NCBI GenBank assembly: GCA_964558275.1
Contig: CAZLDH010000002.1
Coordinates: forward strand, 1-47,493
DNA length: 47,493 bases
Source: FW021-bin31 sp964558275
Lineage (GTDB): Bacteria; Bacteroidota; Bacteroidia; Chitinophagales; Chitinophagaceae
Direction of reading: 5' to 3'
The notes under the pieces are model-generated. The model made no database searches and was not told the DNA's origin. It saw nothing but the letters and a program-made list of their open reading frames with translations. The position numbers and the translations under genes were made by a program. Each line of letters opens with the position of its first letter. Position 1 is the stretch's first letter. This document shows, piece after piece, positions 24,594 through 32,593 of this stretch.

Positions 24594-25670
24594 TTAATGA
24601 TTTCTTTTTTCTTCAGGAAAGGCCTGCCCTCTTTTTAGCGGGTTCTTGGTATATTCTTTATAGTTTTTTCTTTGTTTAATGGTATCTATGCAAGAAAATA
24701 CGGCTTGTCTGAAAGAGGTCTCATCTGCCATTCCTTTTCCGGCAATGTCAAAGGCGGTTCCATGATCCGGAGAGGTGCGAATGACCGGTAATCCGGCGGA
24801 GTAATTTACGCCGGAACCATTGGCAATATATTTAAAAGGCACCAAACCCTGATCGTGATACATGGCCAATACCGCATCGAAATGTTGTTGATAATTACGG
24901 GCAAAAAAGCCGTCAGCACTATAAGGTCCAAAGCATAATAAACCTTCCTCTTTGAGTTTATTTATCGTTGGAATAATGATAGACTGTTCTTCTGTTCCAA
25001 TGAGTCCTCCATCCCCGGAATGGGGATTTAGTCCCAATAGGGCAATTTTGGGCTTGTCAATTCCAAAATCCTGAATGAGACTTTGATTAAGGACATGAAT
25101 TTTTGTGGAAATACTTTTTTCTGTCACATTTTCAGCTACCTCAGAGATAGGGATATGTTCGCTTAATACCGCCACCCTTAAATCTTGAGAAACCATTAAC
25201 ATAACTACTTCCTCTGCCTGAAAAAAAGCTTTAAGAAAAGGAGTGTGTCCGGTGTAATGGAAGCCGCTTTGCTGGATGTTGTTTTTGTGGATGGGAGCAG
25301 TAACTAAGCCTTCAATTTCTCCGTCTTTGAGACATTGCGTTGCCACTTTTAAGGAGCGTATAGCATATCTGCCGCCGATTTCTGTGTTTCGACCGGTATT
25401 GATGACTACATCCTCTTCCCAGCAATTAAACAGGTTTACCTGATTGTGTTTTAAATTGTCAAAATTTTTAATCTTCACATAGTTAAAATTTCCCTGTCCC
25501 ATCATCTTACGATAGTATTTTATCGCATTGTCAGAGGCGAAAATGACCGGGGTACACAGGTTAAGCATGCGCTGGTCACTAAGGGTTTTTATAATAACTT
25601 CCGGACCAATACCATTTAAATCTCCGATGGAGATTCCTATTATTGGCTTATTGTTCTTCTTTGTACTCAT
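24594..25670 (-). CDS. pdxA: 4-hydroxythreonine-4-phosphate dehydrogenase PdxA
   Basis: About 358 residues. It starts PIIGISIGDLNGIGPEVIIK, the PdxA signature GDxxGIGPE. Metal/substrate residues are in GHTPFLKAFF (His), LGLNPHSGDGGLIG (NPHxGE-like, Asp for Glu) and YHDQGLVPFKYI, with RTSPDHGTAFDIAG (TSPDHGT) near the end. It oxidises 4-phosphohydroxy-threonine in the DXP-dependent pyridoxal phosphate pathway. The ATG at 25670 (MSTKK) is preferred over an upstream ATG at 25682. It is divergent from rsmA; in E. coli the two are neighbours in one operon. Confidence 0.96.
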   Translation of the reverse strand: MSTKKNNKPIIGISIGDLNGIGPEVIIKTLSDQRMLNLCTPVIFASDNAIKYYRKMMGQGNFNYVKIKNFDNLKHNQVNLFNCWEEDVVINTGRNTEIGGRYAIRSLKVATQCLKDGEIEGLVTAPIHKNNIQQSGFHYTGHTPFLKAFFQAEEVVMLMVSQDLRVAVLSEHIPISEVAENVTEKSISTKIHVLNQSLIQDFGIDKPKIALLGLNPHSGDGGLIGTEEQSIIIPTINKLKEEGLLCFGPYSADGFFARNYQQHFDAVLAMYHDQGLVPFKYIANGSGVNYSAGLPVIRTSPDHGTAFDIAGKGMADETSFRQAVFSCIDTIKQRKNYKEYTKNPLKRGQAFPEEKRNH

Positions 25671-25748
25671 AATTAGGTTCAAATGTACAATTTATCCTGT
25701 TTTAAAGTGATAATCAGAAATAGAATTCACAATATAAGTCGGAAATAA

Positions 25749-25756
25749 TATATTTG
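25749..25756 (+). promoter_or_regulatory. -7 box just ahead of rsmA
   Basis: TATATTTG matches TAnnTTTG and ends nine bases before the ATG at 25766. It overlaps the possible upstream ATG at 25754, which argues against that start and predicts an almost leaderless mRNA. Confidence 0.5.
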
Positions 25757-25765
25757 CAACTCACA

Positions 25766-26548
25766 ATGGCGCATTATACTTTAAAGAAATCGTTAGGACA
25801 ACACTTTTTACATGATAAAAATATCATCAAAAAGATTGTTGCCTCTATTCCTGTCTCTGATGGAGATAGCCTTTTGGAGGTTGGCCCCGGAGGTGGTGCA
25901 TTAACGCGATCGTTGCTGGATATGAAAGGAATACAGCTGAAAGCGATAGAGGTAGATAATGAAAAGGTAGATTATTTAATAGAAACCTACCCGGATTTAA
26001 AAGAAAAATTGCTTCATCAGGATTTTTTAACAGCTGAAAAACCCTTTAATCAACATTTTCATGTCGTTGGGAATTTTCCCTATGTTATTTCCTCGCAAAT
26101 CTTATTTAAGATGCTGGAATGGAAAGGGGTAGTTGACAGTATGGTGGGAATGTTTCAGAAGGAAGTCGCTAAAAGAGTGGCTGCTGCGCCAGGAAACAAA
26201 GAGTATGGCGTGTTAAGTGTGTTGATAGGGGCTTATTTTAATATTGAGTATTTGTTTGAAGTGGCTCCGGGATGTTTTACTCCACCTCCGAAAGTACAGT
26301 CCGCCGTCATTAGACTGTTTCCAAATGGAAATGCTTTTGACATTGAAGAGGAAGCGTGCTTTAAAACTTTAGTTAAAAAAGCCTTCCAACAGCGAAGAAA
26401 AGTTTTAAGAAATCCATTGAAACCGTATTTTTGTAAAGAAATTTTAAAAGAACCAATATTTGGGAAACGAGCAGAGGAATTATCTATTGCTCAATTTGTA
26501 GAATTATCAAAAAAAATGTCATGCCGGAAAACTATAGAAAAGTCTTAG
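25766..26548 (+). CDS. rsmA: 16S rRNA dimethyladenosine transferase RsmA/KsgA
   Basis: A 260-residue SAM-dependent methyltransferase that dimethylates two adjacent adenines near the 16S rRNA 3' end. The family start LKKSLGQHFLHDKNIIKKIV is intact. SAM motif I is LLEVGPGGGALTRSLL and motif IV is VVGNFPYVISSQILFKM (NxPY). The C-terminal lobe contains GCFTPPPKVQSAVIRL and KKAFQQRRKVLRN, both standard. The ATG at 25766 fits the family start and the promoter box. Its last 28 bases overlap the next gene in another frame, indicating coupling. Confidence 0.97.
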   Translation: MAHYTLKKSLGQHFLHDKNIIKKIVASIPVSDGDSLLEVGPGGGALTRSLLDMKGIQLKAIEVDNEKVDYLIETYPDLKEKLLHQDFLTAEKPFNQHFHVVGNFPYVISSQILFKMLEWKGVVDSMVGMFQKEVAKRVAAAPGNKEYGVLSVLIGAYFNIEYLFEVAPGCFTPPPKVQSAVIRLFPNGNAFDIEEEACFKTLVKKAFQQRRKVLRNPLKPYFCKEILKEPIFGKRAEELSIAQFVELSKKMSCRKTIEKS

Positions 26549-27456
26549 TTACAGCAAAAGTTCATCCTTATCTTATAGAATATCTTGAAGAAAAAGGTTA
26601 TCAGGTATTATATCATCCCGGAATCAATAATGCGGATACTTTTGAAAAAATTCACAGCTGTATAGGACTTATTGTAACAACGCGAATAAAGGTGGACAAA
26701 AACCTGTTGGATCATGCGCCACAATTGCAGTGGATTGGTAGATTGGGCTCGGGAATGGAGACCATCGATACGGATTATGCCAGAGAGAAAGGCATTCGCT
26801 GCAAAAGTAGTCCGGAAGGAAATTGTGATGCTGTGGGAGAGCAGGTGATAGGAATGCTAATTGCTCTATTTGCTAATATCCAAAGAAGTAATTTGCAGCT
26901 GAGAGAAGGGAAATGGGAAAGAGAAGATAATAGGGGAATTGAAATCGGAGAAAAGACCGTTGGTATTATAGGCTATGGTCATACCGGTCATGCGGTAGCA
27001 AGAAAATTAAGTGGATTCGATTGTAAAGTCTTGGCATATGATAAGTATAAGGAGGATTATGGTGATGAATATGCAGAAAGAGCAACTTTGGAGGAAATAC
27101 AACAAAAGGCGGATATCCTTACCGTGCATGTGCCCCTCAATGAGGAAACACATCATATGATTAATGACCAATTTCTAAAGGCATTTGCTGTTCCCATTTA
27201 TTTCATCAATGCTTCCAGGGGGAAGGTGGCCAAAACGGCAGATGTAATTAAGAATATCAAAGAGGAACAAGTGTTGGGTGCGTGCCTGGATGTGTTGGAA
27301 AATGAGCATCCCTCTACCTTTAGTGAGGAGGAAAAAGAACAATTTAACTTTTTATTAAATTCTGAAAAGGTTATCTTGACGCCACATATAGCCGGATATA
27401 CACACGAGGCTGCTTATAAAATGGCACATTATGTGATAAAAAAGCTTGGTCTCTAG
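26521..27456 (+). CDS. D-2-hydroxyacid dehydrogenase (SerA-like)
   Basis: A 311-residue NAD-dependent dehydrogenase. The N-terminal catalytic lobe has WIGRLGSGMETIDTDYAREK. The Rossmann motif is VGIIGYGHTGHAVARKL (GxGxxG), with the acidic residue YDK after the second strand. The catalytic Arg lies in INASRGKVAKTADVI, Glu in LDVLENEHPS and His in LTPHIAGYTHEA. It lacks the ACT domain of long SerA enzymes. It could be phosphoglycerate dehydrogenase or another hydroxyacid dehydrogenase. The start overlaps the end of rsmA by 28 bases; the conserved core begins right after it, so no shorter start is needed. Confidence 0.88.
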   Translation: MPENYRKVLVTAKVHPYLIEYLEEKGYQVLYHPGINNADTFEKIHSCIGLIVTTRIKVDKNLLDHAPQLQWIGRLGSGMETIDTDYAREKGIRCKSSPEGNCDAVGEQVIGMLIALFANIQRSNLQLREGKWEREDNRGIEIGEKTVGIIGYGHTGHAVARKLSGFDCKVLAYDKYKEDYGDEYAERATLEEIQQKADILTVHVPLNEETHHMINDQFLKAFAVPIYFINASRGKVAKTADVIKNIKEEQVLGACLDVLENEHPSTFSEEEKEQFNFLLNSEKVILTPHIAGYTHEAAYKMAHYVIKKLGL

Positions 27457-27487
27457 AGCCGATATTTTTTTATTAAGCAAAAAATAT

Positions 27488-27495
27488 TATCTTTG
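27488..27495 (+). promoter_or_regulatory. -7 box of greA
   Basis: TATCTTTG is a perfect -7 box, with TTTT at 27465-27468, nineteen bases upstream, where TTTG is expected. The start of transcription would be near 27502, giving a leader of about 114 nt that holds two hairpins. Confidence 0.65.
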
Positions 27496-27501
27496 ATTAA
27501 T

Positions 27502-27540
27502 ATAACGCCCGCTTCTATGTGTTATTAGAAGGGGTGTTAT
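27502..27540 (+). promoter_or_regulatory. First hairpin of greA leader
   Basis: ATAACGCCCGCTTCT (27502-27516) pairs with AGAAGGGGTGTTAT (27527-27540), with one bulged G and one G-U pair. It would start at about the first transcribed base and is followed by TTTGTTTG. It may be an RNA-stabilising 5' stem-loop or a weak terminator. Confidence 0.55.
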
Positions 27541-27549
27541 TTTGTTTGT

Positions 27550-27591
27550 CTCCTGCTAATGGTAGAAACTTTAGTCAGGAGTATTTTTTTA
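27550..27591 (+). terminator. Terminator-like hairpin within greA leader
   Basis: CTCCTGCTAA (27550-27559) pairs with TTAGTCAGGAG (27571-27581), with one bulge, followed by TATTTTTTTA. This is a good intrinsic terminator by shape. It lies after the greA promoter box and only 25 bases before the ATG at 27616, so it would attenuate greA rather than end an upstream gene. Confidence 0.65.
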
Positions 27592-27615
27592 TGTCTAAAG
27601 CCAAAAACCAAAATT

Positions 27616-28089
27616 ATGTCAGACATAACTTATGTAACAAAAGAGACATTTGAGAAGATGAGAGAAGAGCTTAATGAGCTTAGAACGACTGGTCGTGCGC
27701 GTATTGCAGAGCAGATTGCCGAAGCCAGAGAAAAGGGTGATTTAAAAGAAAATGCAGAATATGATGCTGCCAAAGAAGCGCAGGGTATTCATGAGGCGGA
27801 AATAGCAAAATTGGAGCAGACCTTGGCCAATACAAGAATATTGGATAAGAAAGATCTGGACCTATCCCGGGTTTCCGTTTTATGTAAAGTGAAACTGACG
27901 AACATGAAAACAAATAAATCTGTAACTTATCAGTTAGTTTCAGCCAAGGAAGCGAATTTAAAACAGAAAAAATTATCTGTTTCTTCGCCTATTGGAAAGG
28001 GGTTGTTAGGTAAAAAGGTTGGTGAAGAAGTAGAAATTAAAATACCGGCCGGAAAGACGAAGTTCAGAGTGGATGATATTTCTATTTAA
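27616..28089 (+). CDS. greA: Transcription elongation factor GreA
   Basis: A 157-residue GreA. The start MSDITYVTKETFEKMREELN leads into a coiled coil with the catalytic acidic tip region REKGDLKENAEYDAAKEAQG, where D and E at the tip stimulate RNA cleavage by backtracked RNA polymerase. The C-terminal FKBP-like domain has SPIGKGLLGKKVGEEVEIKI. An in-frame start at 27559 would add 19 residues, but these overlap the terminator hairpin and are absent from the family, so the ATG at 27616 is chosen. The HIT gene follows within 20 bp and is probably cotranscribed. Confidence 0.97.
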   Translation: MSDITYVTKETFEKMREELNELRTTGRARIAEQIAEAREKGDLKENAEYDAAKEAQGIHEAEIAKLEQTLANTRILDKKDLDLSRVSVLCKVKLTNMKTNKSVTYQLVSAKEANLKQKKLSVSSPIGKGLLGKKVGEEVEIKIPAGKTKFRVDDISI

Positions 28090-28109
28090 AGAAGAATAAA
28101 TGCAATAAT

Positions 28110-28499
28110 ATGACCATCTTTTCAAAGATTATAAATGGAGACATTCCAAGTTATAAAATTGCTGAAAATGAGCAATTTTATGCTTTTCTGGATATCAACC
28201 CTCTTAGAGAAGGGCATACCTTGGTTATTCCGAAAGTAGAAGTGGATAAATTTATTGATATGGATGCGGATCATCTGAGCAAAGTTTTACTCTTTGCAAA
28301 ACCGATTGCTTATGCCATAGAAAAAGCATTTCCTTGTGAAAGAGTCGGATTTAGTGTGGTTGGTCTGGAGGTGCCACATGCACATTTGCATTTGGTGCCT
28401 ATTGATAATATGGATGATCTAAACTTCACCAGAAAGAAATTGACCCCCACGGAAGAAATGCTAAAAAAGACGCAGGAAAAGATTTTGGCTCATTTATAA
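28110..28499 (+). CDS. HIT-family nucleotide hydrolase
   Basis: A 129-residue histidine-triad protein. It starts FSKIINGDIPSYKIAENEQF and shows FLDINPLREGHTLVIPKVEV. The triad is VPHAHLHLVPI (H-x-H-x-H), whose middle His is the nucleophile that takes up AMP. HIT proteins of the Hint type hydrolyse adenosine phosphoramidates. In place of the common NxGxxxGQ before the triad it reads VVGLEVPHAHLH, typical of the Bacteroidota branch. Downstream of greA by 20 bp; ends at a bidirectional terminator. Confidence 0.94.
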   Translation: MTIFSKIINGDIPSYKIAENEQFYAFLDINPLREGHTLVIPKVEVDKFIDMDADHLSKVLLFAKPIAYAIEKAFPCERVGFSVVGLEVPHAHLHLVPIDNMDDLNFTRKKLTPTEEMLKKTQEKILAHL

Positions 28500-28521
28500 G
28501 AGTTAAATTTTTTGATAAAGG

Positions 28522-28557
28522 AAAGATCTGCGAGGTTCCTAAATCTCACAGGTCTTT
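28522..28557. terminator. Bidirectional terminator between HIT gene and ruvC
   Basis: A 13-bp stem AAAGATCTGCGAG (28522-28534) with CTCACAGGTCTTT (28545-28557), two mismatch or G-U positions, loop GTTCCTAAAT. It separates two convergent genes. Confidence 0.75.
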
Positions 28558-28566
28558 CTTTCGTTT

Positions 28567-29169
28567 CTATCGCTTTATTTTATCCGGGTGTTTTTTAATG
28601 AAAGCCTTCCAGTCTTTAGGTTGATCTCCTAATCCGGCAATACCTGATTGTAGTTGTAAATGATGGCAGATAGCCACAGCAAGAGCATCGGTGGCATCGA
28701 GATTTTTTCGTTCCATTTTGGGTTTGTTCTTAACAATGTGACCTACCATTTCTGACACCTGCTCTTTACTGGCATTTCCATTCCCGGTGACGGCTTTTTT
28801 GACTTTTCTCGGGGAATATTCTTGTGCTTTAAGACCGGCTTGTAGTGCAGCTGCCAATGCAGCTCCCTGCGCTCTTCCCAGTTTAAGCATGCTTTGTACG
28901 TTTTTTCCGTAAAAGGGGGCCTCTATCGCGAAGGCATCCGGGTTATGGAGTTGGGCAAGTGATGTTATCTTTTCATGAATTCTGGAAAGCCGTTCATAGG
29001 GATCTTCAATCTTACTTAATATCAGTGTGCCCATCTCAATAATCTTAATCGTGTTTTTTTCGCGACGAATAAGTGCAAAACCCATGAAGCGAGTTCCCGG
29101 ATCAATGCCTAAGATCACAGACGGGGTTTTATTATTATTTGAGCTGTTCTTCATTTGTTTTCTTGCCAT
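28567..29169 (-). CDS. ruvC: Holliday junction endonuclease RuvC
   Basis: A 200-residue RuvC. The acidic metal ligands are visible as GIDPGTRFMGFALI (Asp about 23), AIEAPFYGKNVQSMLKLGRA (Glu) and KNLDATDALAVAICHHLQ (the two late Asp positions). The lysine-rich substrate-contact stretch YSPRKVKKAVTGNGNASKEQ is typical. The first 15 or so residues (MARKQMKNSSNNNK) are outside the conserved fold, so an internal start at the second Met is possible. RuvAB is not in the window. Confidence 0.95.
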   Translation of the reverse strand: MARKQMKNSSNNNKTPSVILGIDPGTRFMGFALIRREKNTIKIIEMGTLILSKIEDPYERLSRIHEKITSLAQLHNPDAFAIEAPFYGKNVQSMLKLGRAQGAALAAALQAGLKAQEYSPRKVKKAVTGNGNASKEQVSEMVGHIVKNKPKMERKNLDATDALAVAICHHLQLQSGIAGLGDQPKDWKAFIKKHPDKIKR

Positions 29170-29389
29170 TTAATTAGGCAAAAATAAGAAATGATTTATA
29201 CTTGCCTATACAGAGGGAATGAATCCTCTTTTATATAACAGCTATATTTTTTATGCCCATAAGATTGTTTATACGTTCTATATTTGGTTTTATTTTTTTA
29301 CGACGTTGAAGTAATTATACTTAACAAACCGCTTAATGATAATAAATATTAAAAGCAGTATTGCTCAGACTATTTTAGAAGAACAACTT

Positions 29390-31120
29390 TTACATTCTAT
29401 CATAATTCCATGCAGTTTCCACACCCTGTGACCGAATCCATTTCTGAAAGTCTGATAATGTATTTTTATCCTCACGAATCTGGTGAGGTTTTTTCTTATG
29501 CCTAATGGAGTAAGCGGCTAACAACCCTACAGATTCTCCGATATTCCATTCTACTGGATGAAGTCGATAGCACCCATTGGTAATATGCGTAGTGCCGATA
29601 TTTTTACAAGCAGGGATCAGGTTTTGCATGCGTTGCGGTAAGAGTGAGCCCAATGGAATTTGAAAGGGTAGGGAATTAAAATCAATATAATTATTGCCGG
29701 CAGAAGATGGATGCAGATCAATATGATAAGAACCGACTCCTACACTATCATAAAAATAAGCTGCATGATTCCCTCCTTTTTCCCCGGCTACCATAGCCCT
29801 GTTTTCTGCACCCACATGTTCTTCCAGCACAGTAAAAACAGCTTTTATCCTGCGCGATTCACGGGCATAAGGAAATTTAGCCATGCCGTTTTCCGTACCC
29901 AATACATCTCCTCTCAGTCGCAATCCGGGCCAGCCCTGTCCGCCATCTGGCCGGGGAACTTCCGTTTGCAACCAATAAAATAAAGACAGACCTAATTGCT
30001 CCGATCGTTGAATGGTTTTCTTAAACGCTTTATCACTCACATCTACCAGGTTTCCCAAAAGGAAATCGTTTTGTGGCCAGTTAACAATGGTTATTCCTCC
30101 TTCATAAAATCCTTGCTTAAAATTAGTCGGGTCAATAATCCTGCGGTAGTTCCATAAGTTTAAGCTATTATCCGTTGGCGCTCCTGTGGGGTCGAATCCC
30201 AATTTTTTAGGTTTCAGGTCATGCGGACTGGAATATTTCAAATCCAGTAATTCTCCTGACCAGGGAGGAGTTAATTGAGGTACGTAACTTTTCCAGAAAT
30301 CATATTCTTCCGGTTTGTCAATGACATTATTTGCCCCTTCAATATAATCCATGGCGAAACAATGGGTAAAAGCCTGCTGATTATCCCGATTTGCTTTTTC
30401 CGCTGCATGTAGTTCATGGGTTTGTTGTTTAGGTTCTGCACCTGTAACATATTCTGTTCCGGTGATGGGTAATAAATCTCCCAATTCGGTAGCATCAATG
30501 AAATAAGGAGCCGAGAGCAGGATTTCATTTCCATTATGAATATCATTCACTCTTAGTGAGCTTACTTTATCGTTATTTACATCAGCACTTATGGCTTTAT
30601 GATTCAATAATAAAATCAGTTTTTTTGTACTTATATAGGGCATCAGCAGATCATACAAGACAGCCAGCGCTACCCGGGGTTCATGACAGATACGGGAAAC
30701 AGCCCCATTTCCCGGGTCAAAATATTTTTGGCTTTTTGCAACCTCTGTAAGCGGATAATATTTTTTATAATATTCACGAATAGCGGTTCGAAGATCACGG
30801 TAAGACTGTGTAGCGCCAAAGTTTTCAATCCATTGATGTTCATCTGGACAGCTCACTCCCTGCTGGGTCAGCTGCCCGCCAATCCAGTCGGTCTCCTCGG
30901 TCATGATGACCGACAATCCAGTTCGTAAAGCAGATAAAGCAGCTGCACAGCCGCCCATTCCTCCTCCTGTGATGATGAGGTCTGCCTGAAGTGCGTTACT
31001 TGCTAACTTGTTTTTTGGTTCCGGAAATTTTGAATAAGCCATTGAGAGACCAGGAAGGGAATCGGATGCTAAGGCTCCGCTTCCAATCGCCAATGATTTT
31101 ATAAGGTTTCTTCTGTTCAT
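29390..31120 (-). CDS. FAD-dependent oxidoreductase, Tat-exported (third flavoprotein)
   Basis: A 576-residue FAD_oxidored-type flavoprotein, often loosely annotated as xanthan lyase in Bacteroidota. The N-terminus MNRRNLIKSLAIGSGALAS is a twin-arginine signal (RRNLIK). The dinucleotide motif is LIITGGGMGGCAAALSALRT, followed by WIGGQLTQQGVSCPDEHQW, and the C-terminal FAD/substrate motif is ITNGCYRLHPVEWNIGESVG. It is more distant from the other two flavoproteins of the locus, which lack the PDEHQW feature. It is the last gene of the run, nine bases after cstA. Substrate unknown; oxidation of a periplasmic sugar or derivative is inferred only. Confidence 0.86.
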   Translation of the reverse strand: MNRRNLIKSLAIGSGALASDSLPGLSMAYSKFPEPKNKLASNALQADLIITGGGMGGCAAALSALRTGLSVIMTEETDWIGGQLTQQGVSCPDEHQWIENFGATQSYRDLRTAIREYYKKYYPLTEVAKSQKYFDPGNGAVSRICHEPRVALAVLYDLLMPYISTKKLILLLNHKAISADVNNDKVSSLRVNDIHNGNEILLSAPYFIDATELGDLLPITGTEYVTGAEPKQQTHELHAAEKANRDNQQAFTHCFAMDYIEGANNVIDKPEEYDFWKSYVPQLTPPWSGELLDLKYSSPHDLKPKKLGFDPTGAPTDNSLNLWNYRRIIDPTNFKQGFYEGGITIVNWPQNDFLLGNLVDVSDKAFKKTIQRSEQLGLSLFYWLQTEVPRPDGGQGWPGLRLRGDVLGTENGMAKFPYARESRRIKAVFTVLEEHVGAENRAMVAGEKGGNHAAYFYDSVGVGSYHIDLHPSSAGNNYIDFNSLPFQIPLGSLLPQRMQNLIPACKNIGTTHITNGCYRLHPVEWNIGESVGLLAAYSIRHKKKPHQIREDKNTLSDFQKWIRSQGVETAWNYDRM

Positions 31121-31128
31121 AAATGAAT

Positions 31129-32583
31129 TTATCTTAATGCAGATCGTAAGGCCATATTCCGTTTATTGAAAATACTAAACAATACTACTACTGCAGCAAT
31201 TATTCCACTCCAAATAGAAATCGTATATGGCAATTGGAACCCTTCGGGTGCTAAGAAGATGTAGGACACTACCACTACAGTCATAAACAAAGCCGGGATG
31301 AGTGCCACCCAATAATTTTTGTTCGACTTAAGCAAATAAGCTGTAACTGTCCAAAGGGTAACCGCTGCTATGGTTTGATTAGCCCAAGAGAAATAACGCC
31401 ATACGATACCAAAATCAATCAATGTTAGTAAATATCCAACTACAAATAGGGGAAGACTAATCACTAGTCTTTTTAATATTTTGTTTTGTTTCGACTTAAA
31501 AAAATCAGCAATAATTATTCTGGCACCTCTAAAGGCAGTATCTCCTGAGGTAATGGGAGCAATTACCACACCTAAAATGACCAATATACTACCAAATTTA
31601 CCGAGTAAATCGTTTGAAACCACATTTACTACGTATGCGGCATTCCCCCCTTGTGAAATCATCACATCGTTTAAGTTGCCAATATTTCCAAAAAAGCACA
31701 TAGATACGGCAGCCCAAATCATGGCTACAACTGCCTCGGCGATCATGGCACCATAAAAAATGGGACGTCCTTGTTTTTCATTGGTCATGCACCTGGCCAT
31801 CATGGGGGATTGCGTGGCGTGAAAGCCTGATACTGCGCCGCAGGCAATGGTAATAAACAGCATGGGGAAAGTAGGAAACGCTCCGGCATTATAATGGAAG
31901 TTATGAAAATTTGAAAAGGTAAGTTCCGGTATTTCTGCCCCCCTGACCATGATAGAAATAAAAACTAAAATAGCCATTAAGAATAAAGCCAGTCCAAAGA
32001 TGGGATATAACCTTCCAATAATTTTATCGATGGGTAATAAGGTAGCTAAGATATAATAAGCAAGTATAATAAATATCCAGAATTTCATATTTAATATTCT
32101 GCCCCATTCACCAAAACTAGATGTCATGCCTCCTAATATTTTTGCAGGACCGGTCACAAAAACAGCGCCTACTAAAATAAGTACGATAACTGTAAATACC
32201 AGCATAAACTGTTTAGTTCTTTTTCCCAGGTACTTACCGGTAATCTCTGCAATGCTCATCCCATTATGTTTTACTGATAGCATTCCTGAAAAATAATCAT
32301 GCACTCCCCCTCCAAGCAATGACCCAAAAACGATCCATAAAAAAGCCACTGGCCCCCACATCGCTCCAGCAATTGCACCAAAGATAGGACCCAGCCCGGC
32401 AATGTTTAAAAACTGAATCAAAAATATCTTCCACCCTGGCAGACTCACATAATCCACCCCGTCTGCCATGGTGGTTGCCGGTGTTTTTCTTTTGGGATCT
32501 ACTCCAAATATTTTTTCTACATATCTGGAATAGAAATAATAACCCAATAGTAATATAGCAATGGAGATGAAAAAGGTGTACAT
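31129..32583 (-). CDS. cstA: CstA-family transporter (short form)
   Basis: A 484-residue inner-membrane protein with about a dozen or more hydrophobic helices. CstA hallmarks include PATTMADGVDYVSLPGWKIF, FLNIAGLGPIFGAIAGAMWG and HDYFSGMLSVKHNGMSIAEI; GDTAFRGARIIIADFF marks the second half. E. coli CstA is about 700 residues; this is the shorter form lacking the extended C-terminus. CstA proteins import peptides or pyruvate during carbon limitation. Its tight packing between two flavoprotein genes (8 and 10 bp gaps) implies that it carries a substrate or product of the same pathway. Confidence 0.9.
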   Translation of the reverse strand: MYTFFISIAILLLGYYFYSRYVEKIFGVDPKRKTPATTMADGVDYVSLPGWKIFLIQFLNIAGLGPIFGAIAGAMWGPVAFLWIVFGSLLGGGVHDYFSGMLSVKHNGMSIAEITGKYLGKRTKQFMLVFTVIVLILVGAVFVTGPAKILGGMTSSFGEWGRILNMKFWIFIILAYYILATLLPIDKIIGRLYPIFGLALFLMAILVFISIMVRGAEIPELTFSNFHNFHYNAGAFPTFPMLFITIACGAVSGFHATQSPMMARCMTNEKQGRPIFYGAMIAEAVVAMIWAAVSMCFFGNIGNLNDVMISQGGNAAYVVNVVSNDLLGKFGSILVILGVVIAPITSGDTAFRGARIIIADFFKSKQNKILKRLVISLPLFVVGYLLTLIDFGIVWRYFSWANQTIAAVTLWTVTAYLLKSNKNYWVALIPALFMTVVVVSYIFLAPEGFQLPYTISIWSGIIAAVVVLFSIFNKRNMALRSALR

Positions 32584-32593
32584 GGGAATCTTT

